A DNA stretch of 55,396 bases from positions 1 through 55,396 of the forward strand of contig SVPN01000008.1 in assembly GCA_015065805.1 (NCBI GenBank), given 5' to 3'. The notes under the pieces are model-generated. The model worked only from the letters and a program-made list of their open reading frames with translations. It was not told the origin of the DNA and searched no databases. This DNA comes from Oscillospiraceae bacterium (lineage in GTDB: Bacteria > Bacillota > Clostridia > Oscillospirales > Acutalibacteraceae). The number at the start of each line of letters is the position of its first letter. The stretch's first letter is position 1. Positions 28,025 through 36,900 of this stretch are shown here, in pieces. The translations under genes and the position numbers were made by a program.

Positions 28025-29760
28025 AGAAAACACTGATGCTCGGCAATCAGGCGGTTGCCAGAGGCTTATATGAAGCGGGATGCTGTGTAGCATCGAGCTA
28101 CCCCGGCACTCCCAGCACCGAAATCACCGAATTTGCCGCTACTTATGACGACATCGCGTGTGAATGGGCGCCGAATGAAAAAGTGGCAATGGAAGCCGCT
28201 TTCGGCGCTTGCCTCGGTGGAAAGCGCAGTTTCTGTGCGATGAAACACGTGGGTCTGAATGTCGCCGCCGACCCGCTCTTCACCATCTCTTATACCGGTG
28301 TCAATGCGGGTATGGTCATTGTCGTGGCGGACGATGCCGGTATGCACAGCTCGCAGAACGAGCAGGATTCCCGTCACTACGCGGCATCCGCCAAGGTGCC
28401 GATGCTCGAACCGTCCGATTCGGCAGAGTGCCTGGAATTTGTCAAGCGTGCTTATGAGATATCCGAGCGTTTTGATACGCCCGTTATTCTGAAAATGTGC
28501 ACCCGTGTTGCACACTCGCAAAGTCTTGTGGAACTCAGCGACCGCGTGGAGCCCGAGGCAAAGCCCTACGAGAAGAACCCCGCCAAATACATTATGATGC
28601 CCGGCTTTGCCAAAAAACGCCATCCCATCGTGGAACAGCGCACGCTGGATCTGATCGCGTTTGCCGAAACCGACAGCATCAACCGCGTAGAAATGGGCGG
28701 TACTTCGCTCGGCATCATCACCTCCTCCACCTCGTATCAATATGTCAAAGAGGTGTTCGGGGATTCGGTCAGCGTGCTCAAACTCGGTATGGTTCATCCT
28801 CTGCCCGTCGATCTTATCAAAGACTTCGCCGCAAAGGTTGACCGCCTTGTTGTGGTCGAAGAGCTTGACGATGTCATTGAAACGCATTGCCGCAAACTCG
28901 GTCTTGCAGTGGAGGGCAAATCGCTCTTCCCCGTTATCGGTGAATTTTCGCAAAACTTAGTAGCATCGGCTCTCGGTGCGGATGTCAACGGCGGCACGGC
29001 GCTTTCCGAGGAGCTTCCCGTGCGTCCTCCCGTGATGTGTGCAGGTTGCCCGCACCGCGGTCTGTTCTATACGCTTGCCAAGAACAAGATCACCGTTCTG
29101 GGCGATATCGGCTGTTACACTCTCGGTGCGCAGGCACCTCTTTGTGCGATGGACACCACCATCTGTATGGGTGCCTCCATCTCGGGTCTGCACGGCTTTA
29201 ACAAAGCCCGCGGCGAAGAAAGCGAAAGCAAAACCGTCGGTGTCATCGGCGACTCAACATTTATGCATTCAGGTATGACAGGACTTGTGAACGTATCCTA
29301 CAACGCCACCAACTCGACCGTCATTATTCTGGATAACTCCATCACGGGTATGACGGGTCATCAGCAGAATCCGACAACCGGCTACAACATCAAGGGCGAT
29401 CCCGCCGCCAAGGTGGACCTGGAAGCGCTTTGCCGTGCACTCGGCATTCAGCGTGTCCGCGTGGTGGACCCGTACGATCTTGCCGCGTGTGATGCCGCTG
29501 TCAAGGAAGAGCTTGCCGTTAAGGAGCCGTCGGTCATCATCTCCCGCCGTCCCTGCGTTCTTCTTAAAAATGTGAAGGCAAATCCGCCTTTGACGGTCAA
29601 TCCCGACAAATGCCGCGCCTGCAAAAAATGTATGAAGTTAGGATGCCCCGCCATCAGTATGAAAAACGGCAAAGCATCCGTGGATCCCACGCTTTGCGTC
29701 GGCTGTGATGTATGTAAACAACTCTGTGCTTTCGATGCCTTTGAAAGCACCGCGAAATAA
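28021..29760 (+). CDS. iorA: Indolepyruvate ferredoxin oxidoreductase, alpha subunit
   Basis: 579 residues. With IorB it oxidatively decarboxylates indole-, phenyl- and hydroxyphenyl-pyruvate to aryl-acetyl-CoA, reducing ferredoxin. Features: N-terminal pyrimidine-type domain with YPGTPSTEI; TPP-binding part with GDIGCYTLG and GDSTFMHSGMTGLVN; C-terminal 2[4Fe-4S] ferredoxin domain with CRACKKCMKLGCP and CVGCDVCKQLCAF. Full length for the family. Confidence 0.96.
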   Translation: MKKTLMLGNQAVARGLYEAGCCVASSYPGTPSTEITEFAATYDDIACEWAPNEKVAMEAAFGACLGGKRSFCAMKHVGLNVAADPLFTISYTGVNAGMVIVVADDAGMHSSQNEQDSRHYAASAKVPMLEPSDSAECLEFVKRAYEISERFDTPVILKMCTRVAHSQSLVELSDRVEPEAKPYEKNPAKYIMMPGFAKKRHPIVEQRTLDLIAFAETDSINRVEMGGTSLGIITSSTSYQYVKEVFGDSVSVLKLGMVHPLPVDLIKDFAAKVDRLVVVEELDDVIETHCRKLGLAVEGKSLFPVIGEFSQNLVASALGADVNGGTALSEELPVRPPVMCAGCPHRGLFYTLAKNKITVLGDIGCYTLGAQAPLCAMDTTICMGASISGLHGFNKARGEESESKTVGVIGDSTFMHSGMTGLVNVSYNATNSTVIILDNSITGMTGHQQNPTTGYNIKGDPAAKVDLEALCRALGIQRVRVVDPYDLAACDAAVKEELAVKEPSVIISRRPCVLLKNVKANPPLTVNPDKCRACKKCMKLGCPAISMKNGKASVDPTLCVGCDVCKQLCAFDAFESTAK

Positions 29761-29775
29761 GGAGGCGAACAGACT

Positions 29776-30348
29776 ATGGAAACCAAAAATATTATGATCG
29801 TCGGTGTCGGCGGTCAGGGCAGTCTGCTTGCCAGTAAGCTGCTCGGCAGACTACTGATGGATCAGGGCTATGACGTCAAGGTCTCCGAGGTCCACGGTAT
29901 GAGCCAACGCGGCGGTTCGGTCGTCACGTATGTCCGCTACGGTGACAAGGTCTACTCCCCTGTCATCGACAAGGGTCAGGCCGATGCTATTGTCTCGTTT
30001 GAGCTGTTGGAAGCCGCCCGCTGGACGGAATATCTCAAAAAAGACGGTCAGATCATCGTCAACACCCAACAGATCGATCCGATGCCCGTTATCACGGGTG
30101 CCGCATCCTACCCCGAAGACCTGGTTGCCAAAATGCAGGCAAGCGGTCACAAGGTCGATGCCTTTGATGCCCTTTCTCTTGCAAACGAGGCAGGATCTTC
30201 CAAGGCTGTGAATATCGTGCTGATGGGTCGCTTATCCCATTATTTTGACATCTCCGACGAAGCATGGCTGTCCGCGTTGGAAGCGTGCGTTCCGCCGAAG
30301 TTTCTGGAACTCAACAAAAAAGCGTTTGCTCTGGGCAAAGCGTTATAA
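29776..30348 (+). CDS. iorB: Indolepyruvate ferredoxin oxidoreductase, beta subunit
   Basis: 190 residues. Gamma-type 2-oxoacid oxidoreductase domain: IVGVGGQGSLLASKLLGRLL, SEVHGMSQRGGSVVTYVR and LEAARWTEYL are diagnostic. Partner of IorA, which lies 15 bases upstream; AAGGAGG precedes the ATG. Confidence 0.95.
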   Translation: METKNIMIVGVGGQGSLLASKLLGRLLMDQGYDVKVSEVHGMSQRGGSVVTYVRYGDKVYSPVIDKGQADAIVSFELLEAARWTEYLKKDGQIIVNTQQIDPMPVITGAASYPEDLVAKMQASGHKVDAFDALSLANEAGSSKAVNIVLMGRLSHYFDISDEAWLSALEACVPPKFLELNKKAFALGKAL

Positions 30349-30380
30349 TCCCATTTTATTCTGCAAAGGAGTGTCAACCT

Positions 30381-31688
30381 ATGTCCAAGTATTTTCAGCC
30401 TGAAATCGAAACCGCACCCGTAGAACAGCTTCGCGCCATTCAGGATGAGCGTCTGGTCAAGACCGTCAAACACGTATATGAAAATGTTGCGTTGTACCGC
30501 GAACGAATGGATGCCGCAGGTATTAAGCCCGAAGACATCACCTGCGCCGCGGATCTGTATAAGCTCCCGTTTACCTACAAGCAGGATCTTCGTGACACCT
30601 ATCCCTACGGTATGATGGCGGTTCCGATGACGGATGTCGTGGAGCTTCACGCAAGCTCGGGTACCACCGGCAAGCAGATCGTTGTCGGCTATACGCAAAA
30701 CGACCTGGACGTCTGGGCTGATATCGTTGCCCGCCAACTGTATGCGATAGGTGCCGATAAGGACGACTACGTTCACGTGTCGTATGGTTACGGCTTATTT
30801 ACGGGCGGCTTCGGCTTGCATCTGGGTGCTCAGCGCATCGGAGCGACGACCATCCCTGTTTCCAGCGGTAACACTACCCGCCAGATCACCATTCTGAAGG
30901 ATTTCGGCTCGACCGTTCTCTGCTGTACCCCCTCTTATGCGCTGTATATCGGTGAAACACTTGAGCAGATGGGACTGAGCCCTGATGATATTTCCCTGAA
31001 GGCAGGTATCTTTGGTGCTGAACCGTGGACGGAGGGTATGCGCAAGGATATCGAGAAAAAACTCGGTCTGAAGGCCTACGACATCTACGGACTCACCGAA
31101 ATTATGGGTCCCGGCGTTGCCTTTGAGTGCGAAGAGCAGACCGGTATGCACGTCAACGAAGACCACTTTATCGTTGAGATCATCGATCCCGATACGGGCG
31201 AAGTGCTCCCCGAGGGTGCCGAAGGCGAAATCGTGTTCTCCTGCATTTCCAAGGAAGCGTTCCCGCTTCTTCGCTACCGCACCCGTGACATCGGCGTGCT
31301 GACCCGCAAGAAATGCTCCTGCGGCCGCACCTTCATCAAAATGAGCAAGCCTCGCGGCAGAACCGACGATATGCTGATCATCCGCGGCGTCAACGTGTTC
31401 CCGTCGCAGATCGAAACCGTGCTGACTCAGCTCGGTTATTCGGCAAACTATCAGCTGATCGTGGACCGCGTCAACAACACCGACACCCTGGAGGTCCGCG
31501 TGGAAATGACACCCGAGATGTTCTCGGATGCGGTTCGCAACATTTCCGCAAAAGAAAGCGAGATCCGCGAAGCACTCAAGAGCCTGCTCGGCTTGTCCGC
31601 AAAGGTCAAGCTTGTTGAACCCCAGACCATTGAACGCTCGATCGGCAAAGCCGTCCGCGTTATTGATAACCGCAAACTGCACGACTGA
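30381..31688 (+). CDS. paaK: Phenylacetate-CoA ligase, copy 2
   Basis: 435 residues from ATG 30381 (AAAGGAG upstream); an earlier in-frame start lies within iorB. Same motifs as copy 1: HASSGTTGKQIVVGYT, FGAEPWTEGMRKD, YGLTEIMGPGVAFEC, RGRTDDMLIIRGVNVFPSQIE. The two ligases flank iorAB and are clearly diverged, which suggests different aromatic acids (for example indole-, phenyl- or hydroxyphenylacetate) or different directions (inference). Confidence 0.93.
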   Translation: MSKYFQPEIETAPVEQLRAIQDERLVKTVKHVYENVALYRERMDAAGIKPEDITCAADLYKLPFTYKQDLRDTYPYGMMAVPMTDVVELHASSGTTGKQIVVGYTQNDLDVWADIVARQLYAIGADKDDYVHVSYGYGLFTGGFGLHLGAQRIGATTIPVSSGNTTRQITILKDFGSTVLCCTPSYALYIGETLEQMGLSPDDISLKAGIFGAEPWTEGMRKDIEKKLGLKAYDIYGLTEIMGPGVAFECEEQTGMHVNEDHFIVEIIDPDTGEVLPEGAEGEIVFSCISKEAFPLLRYRTRDIGVLTRKKCSCGRTFIKMSKPRGRTDDMLIIRGVNVFPSQIETVLTQLGYSANYQLIVDRVNNTDTLEVRVEMTPEMFSDAVRNISAKESEIREALKSLLGLSAKVKLVEPQTIERSIGKAVRVIDNRKLHD

Positions 31689-31708
31689 TATAAAAGGAGG
31701 AATTCATT

Positions 31709-32140
31709 ATGACCATCAACCAGCTTTCCATCTTCATTGAAAACAAAGAAGGTAAGCTCGCCGAGCTGACCTCCACCCTCGCCCGTGAAGGCGTGGATAT
31801 CCGCGCGATGTCGGTTGCCGATACGCAGGATTTCGGCATCCTTCGTCTGATCGTCAGCGATTGCGACCGCGCTATCAACGTCCTCAAGGAGGCAGGCTGT
31901 GTTGTCTCCGTAACGCAGGTGCTTGCCGTTGCCATCCCCGACGCTCCCGGCAGTCTTGCAAAGGTCTCGCATATTCTTGCCGACAATCACATCAGCATTG
32001 AATATATGTATGCCTTTATCACCCGCCGTCAGGAAGCTGCTTATGTGGTGTTCCGCGTCGCGGATAACCAAGCTGCAGCAGAGCTTCTTACCGCAAACGG
32101 TGTCAAGCTCGCTACTGCTGCCGACATTGATGCTCTGTAA
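31709..32140 (+). CDS. Tandem ACT-domain protein
   Basis: 143 residues made of two ACT domains (1-70, LSIFIENKEGKLAELTSTLA; 71-143, VLAVAIPDAPGSLAKVSHIL). ACT domains bind amino acids; no catalytic part is present. It repeatedly accompanies paaK-ior operons and is likely an aromatic amino acid sensor (inference). Its AAAGGAGG site is 20 bases after paaK; last gene before the terminator at 32155. Confidence 0.88.
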   Translation: MTINQLSIFIENKEGKLAELTSTLAREGVDIRAMSVADTQDFGILRLIVSDCDRAINVLKEAGCVVSVTQVLAVAIPDAPGSLAKVSHILADNHISIEYMYAFITRRQEAAYVVFRVADNQAAAELLTANGVKLATAADIDAL

Positions 32141-32154
32141 AAACAAATCTCCTG

Positions 32155-32185
32155 AACGCGGCAGAGTCCTCTCTGCCGCGTTTTT
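32155..32185 (+). terminator. Terminator of the paaK-iorAB-ACT operon
   Basis: Stem CGCGGCAGAG (32157-32166) with CTCTGCCGCG (32171-32180), 4-base loop, then five T. Confidence 0.93.
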
Positions 32186-32201
32186 GAAATGAGGAATCCG
32201 T

Positions 32202-33431
32202 ATGCCCCTTATTTTACTTTCCGAATTACGTTCGCTGACCGTATACCGGCATTTGCTGGAAAAGCCTGTTTTGCGCGCATTATGCAAGCTTCTTGAAGCC
32301 TCTCAGGCCGATGCGGTGACTCTTTGTGATTGCTACGGTGCCTTCTGTGCAACGCTGAACGCCACGCCCGCTCCTCACAGCCTGGCACAAGCCATTGCCG
32401 CAGATATTCTGACGGATGACAATCCCTTTTCGTCGGCTTGCTCGTCAGAACGCCGTCCCGATCCTGCTTTGTTTGCCGCCGCCAGACGGGATTTGTCCAT
32501 TCTGTGTGAGGCTTCCCGCTTCACACTCCAATCCCTGCAAAATGCCGCTTGCAGCGATCTGCCCGAGCTTCTCCCGTGGAATACCGATGCGCCCGACACA
32601 CCTCTTGACACAGGAGACTGGGGTTCGCAGGTAGAGGATATCGCCGCGTATCACGCGCGTTACGGTTGCGGACGCTTTGCACAGCACCGCGCCTTTTTGT
32701 GGCGGGCGGGCAGACTGATCCCCGTCGAGCATCCTGACCCCATCCGCCTGCACAATCTCAAGAGCTACGAGTATCAACGGCAGATCGCCATTGATAACAC
32801 GTTGGCATTTCTCAACGGCTTTGAAGCCAACAACATTCTGTTTTACGGCGATCGCGGAACGGGCAAATCCTCTACGGTCAAAGCGCTTCTCAACGAATAT
32901 GCCGACGCAGGACTGCGTATGATCGAGGTTCCGAAGGAATACCTGCGCGAGCTTCCCGATCTCACCGAGCAGATCGCGGGATTGCCGATGAAATTTATTC
33001 TGTTTATCGACGATCTGTCCTTCAACGCCAACGACGACAACTTCGCCGCACTTAAAGCCGTTCTGGAAGGCGGTCTTGCTTCCCGCCCCGCCAATGTACT
33101 GATTTACGCCACCTCCAACCGCCGTCATCTTCTGAAGGAAACCTTCTCCGACCGCGACGGTGACGAGGTGCACCGCGGCGATACCGTGCAGGAATCGGTA
33201 TCGCTTTCCGACCGCTTCGGCATTTCCCTGACCTTCCTGCTTCCCGACAAGCAGCATTTTCTGGAAATCATCGGGCAAATGGCAGACGACGCGGGACTTT
33301 CCGTTGACCGTGACCGCCTGCTTGCCGCCGCGGAACGCTGGGCAATTCAGCGCGGCGGACGCTCCCCGCGCTATGCCCGACAGTTTATGATCGATGTGCA
33401 GGCACGTCTCGCAAGAGGCGAAACGATCTGA
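32202..33431 (+). CDS. DUF815-family P-loop ATPase
   Basis: 409 residues. The AAA-like core has Walker A YGDRGTGKSSTVKALL near residue 220 and Walker B FILFIDDLSF, followed by YATSNRRHLLKETFSDRDGD and arginine-finger-like QRGGRSPRYARQF. The N-terminal ~180 residues are helical and family-specific. DUF815 ATPases are widespread in Clostridia with unsettled role. It is close to the preceding terminator, and no promoter was recognised in the 60-base gap. Confidence 0.88.
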   Translation: MPLILLSELRSLTVYRHLLEKPVLRALCKLLEASQADAVTLCDCYGAFCATLNATPAPHSLAQAIAADILTDDNPFSSACSSERRPDPALFAAARRDLSILCEASRFTLQSLQNAACSDLPELLPWNTDAPDTPLDTGDWGSQVEDIAAYHARYGCGRFAQHRAFLWRAGRLIPVEHPDPIRLHNLKSYEYQRQIAIDNTLAFLNGFEANNILFYGDRGTGKSSTVKALLNEYADAGLRMIEVPKEYLRELPDLTEQIAGLPMKFILFIDDLSFNANDDNFAALKAVLEGGLASRPANVLIYATSNRRHLLKETFSDRDGDEVHRGDTVQESVSLSDRFGISLTFLLPDKQHFLEIIGQMADDAGLSVDRDRLLAAAERWAIQRGGRSPRYARQFMIDVQARLARGETI

Positions 33432-33443
33432 GGAGGTGCAGGG

Positions 33444-33788
33444 ATGTTTTCCTTTTTCCGACGCAGACAAAAACCGACCGACAATTCGGGCGGTGATCCG
33501 CTTCTGCGTAAAATGGACGGCAAGGAACTTGCCTATGTCACCGAACGCATCCGCGACGACAGCGGCACGGTGACCGAACGCGTGCTCGGTAAAATCGGAC
33601 GGCTCAACGCCCGCCCCGATATCATTACGGTGGTTTGCGACGGTACCCCTGTATTTTCCTGCGATACCGCAGGAGCCGAATACGGTGAGCTGATGAGCCT
33701 TGCAGGAGTCATCATCAAAGGCACCGACCGTGACAGCGGCGAATATCGCACGGTGGTCGCCTACTATCAGTATTGGAACAAACGCTGA
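33444..33788 (+). CDS. Small conserved-type protein, unknown
   Basis: 114 residues, GAGGAGGTG ribosome site and 12 bases after the DUF815 gene, so co-translated. Basic N-terminus (FSFFRRRQK), then alternating strands (ERIRDDSGTVTERVLGKIGR, IITVVCDGTPVFSCD) suggesting a small beta-rich domain. No family recognised. Confidence 0.72.
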   Translation: MFSFFRRRQKPTDNSGGDPLLRKMDGKELAYVTERIRDDSGTVTERVLGKIGRLNARPDIITVVCDGTPVFSCDTAGAEYGELMSLAGVIIKGTDRDSGEYRTVVAYYQYWNKR

Positions 33789-33827
33789 AAATACAGGGAT
33801 CGGCTAATCCGATCTCTGTATTTTTTT
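33789..33827 (+). terminator. Terminator after the DUF815 operon
   Basis: A 15-bp stem AAATACAGGGATCGG with CCGATCTCTGTATTT, 5-base loop, continuing into a T run. Confidence 0.92.
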
Positions 33828-33857
33828 GAATTTTGTATAAAAATTTCACTGTAAACA

Positions 33858-33886
33858 TTGAAATTTTATCTATTTTCTTATATAAT
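33858..33886 (+). promoter_or_regulatory. Promoter of the dockerin phosphoesterase gene
   Basis: -35 TTGAAA (33858-33863), 17-base spacer, -10 TATAAT (33881-33886), in a locally AT-rich stretch. Confidence 0.8.
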
Positions 33887-33921
33887 ATGAGTATCTTAAT
33901 AAACCGTAAGGAGGTTTGTTT

Positions 33922-36900
33922 ATGAAAAAAGCATTCAAGTCCGTCTTGTCGTGCGTGTTGACACTGTGTCTGCTGCTGACCCCGTTCAGCGGTGTCCTTG
34001 TCTTCGCACAAGACGGCCCCACCATCGAGTTCAGCATTTCCGATTTCGATTCTGTTCTTGCTGACACCTCGATCACCGTCACAATGGCGGCAAACGGTGA
34101 CGCCTCTCTCACTGCGTGTGATACGCGTTTGGAAGGCATCAGCCTCGGTACCGACGCCACGGTGACCTTCACCCCTGCCGAGCAATCATTGAAAGCCGGC
34201 AGATACACCTTGGTTGCTCAAGCGACCGATTCCAACGGACAAACGACCATCGCTGCGGTGACCTTTATCGTTACCGATGCATTGGACATCAGCTTTACCT
34301 ACGCAGAAGATGAATCCCTTGTTCCGTCCGTTGAAGGTGCCGATGTCGCTTATCACGCGGTGACTCCCTTGGAATACTGCGTCGGCTACGGCTCTACGGC
34401 AGACGGATCCCTCTCCCGTTTGTTCTCGGAAACGATGTATTACGATGATCTGACCTCTTATAACCTGCAATATTACGGCATTCCCTTAGAAAACAGCTCT
34501 ACCGCAGGTATTCCCTATCAGACCTTCGACATCAATCTGAACGGCAAAACCGACGGCGAGGTGATCGTTCGATACACCGGCTCGACCTTTACCGGTGAAC
34601 GCATCGCCCTGAAGGTGTACAATCCTTCCACCGAAGCATGGGATACGATCGGAACCGTTACGGGAAGCGGCTCCGTTTCGGCATCTGTGGATGTAGCAAC
34701 GTATGCCTATTCCGATATGATCTATGCGGCGGCCATTCTTGACTATGCCACCAACGGCTCCGACACCATGATCTGGTCAACCGACCCTCAGCACTATACC
34801 AAGTTTGAGGATCTGTACGATTTCTATTATCAGGTCTATCAATACGCCGCCGCCGAATATGTGGCGGGTAATGCGGGTTACATCATCACGACGGGTGATC
34901 TGGTTGATGATCGTCCCAACACGACCGCCGCTGTGAAGCAATGGCAGGTTGCCGATCAGGCAATGCAGTATGTGGAAGAAGTCGGTATGCCCAACGGCCT
35001 TGTCTCGGGCAACCACGATGTGGGCGATTTCAAAAAGCCCGATTATTCCGAAAGTGCTTCCACATCCGACTACTCCAAGTTCATTGAAACGTTCCCCGCT
35101 TCCCGCTATAACGACAAGCAGTGGTACGGCGGAAGCCTCAACAACAATACCTCCCACTACGATCTTGTCACGATCGGTAATGTGGACTTCATTGTGATGT
35201 ATCTCGGCTACGGCGTGGAAGCCACCGACGAGACCATTGCGTGGGCGAATGATGTGTTGCAGATGTACAGCCATCGTACCGCGATCGTCACAACGCACCA
35301 ATACCTGGATGCGGCAACGGCAGACCGCGCAGAGAAATCGCGTGCGCAGTTGATCTTCGACAAAATTGTCGATCCCAACCCGAATGTCAAGGTTGTTCTC
35401 TGCGGTCACGACGACGGCTCTATTCTCAACGAGGTTGAGGCCTCCGACGGACGCATTGTGTACGAGATCCTCTCGGACTATCAGTTCGTCGAAGCAGAAG
35501 ATCCCTCGTTCTATGAAAATGAGCATTACATCGGCTCGGTACCGCATTGCTGCGGCGACGGTTACCTCCGCCTGATGAGCGTGGAAGGTACGACGCTTTC
35601 GAGCATCACGTATTCTCCCGTGACCGGTCGTTACAATCCCTACGGCGACCGCGAGAGCTTTTCGATCGATCTGAATTGCGATCAACCGAACCGTTGCCTC
35701 AACACGGTTGCCTTCTCGACATACGTTCTCGGTGATGAGATCACGGAAGAAGAAGCCATTAACACCGATTCTGCCATCGTGATCACCAAAAAGACAGAAA
35801 CGACGGAAGACGTTCCCGTTGATACGAACCCTGCCGCAACCCCCGACAACCCCTATTATGCACACGCGGCAAGCAAAGCACCGAACGTCACCTATAAGAC
35901 CGATCTTCTCAAGGCGGCAGGTCTGTCCGACAACACCGTCAACACCGGCTGGGCACCGTACTCCGGCCTCAATCTGACGGTAGATCTGACCAAGACCCCG
36001 TACCTGTATTATTCGTTTGAGGTGCCCGCAGACGGTAATTTCACCTTTGCACTCGTAAACAACACCAACTACGCACCGTGGCTGGTATTCCGTGATGCAA
36101 CGGGCGAAGGCGCTTACCTGAACAATGGCAACGCCAACTGGGACTCGTATAAGAACCGCGAGCAATATGCCACCGTCTCCGAAACGGGTTGCGTGGATAT
36201 GCGCACTATCTCGACCGACCCGAACAAGGCGACCTGGATCGTGACGCAGTTAACGCTCTACAACTCTCAGGCAAAAGGCGTTACCGTCAACTATATGTTC
36301 TTCGGTTCCGAACCGATTGCCGAAGAAATCGTTGAAACCCCCGATGCTGCGGATATCGTCACCTATCATCACATTTCCTATCTCCATTACCCTGAGATCC
36401 CCGAGGAAGGTTCTTATGCTTCCATCGACCTTGAACCTCTGGAAGCCTTGATCGCGTATGCCGAATCGCTTGATCCGACTGCATACACGCAGGAATCGGC
36501 TGACGCTCTGGCGAGTGTCCTCGAAGACGTCAAGGCAATCGATACATCCGACGCTGCGTCGGTTTCGACCGCGTATTTCGAGCTGTCCCGTATGCTCGGT
36601 GCGATGAAGACGCCCGTCGAAGCGTTCGATGACAGCAACCTTGTCTCGATTCACAATTACGATATGACCCCGTCGAAGTGGGCAAGCTCGGATACCACCA
36701 AGACCGCTCTTGACGGCACCGGCTTCAAACTGTCGCGCAACACCACCAACGGCTGGGCATCCGTCAACAGCTCTCTCGGCTACTCCATCAAAGCCAACAA
36801 CGGCAAGGTTTACATCAAGCTGGATGTGGATGCCGACTGCGCCTGGAGTATTCACCTTGTCGCCGCCCAGGCAAACCTGTCCGGCACCATCGTGATCAAC

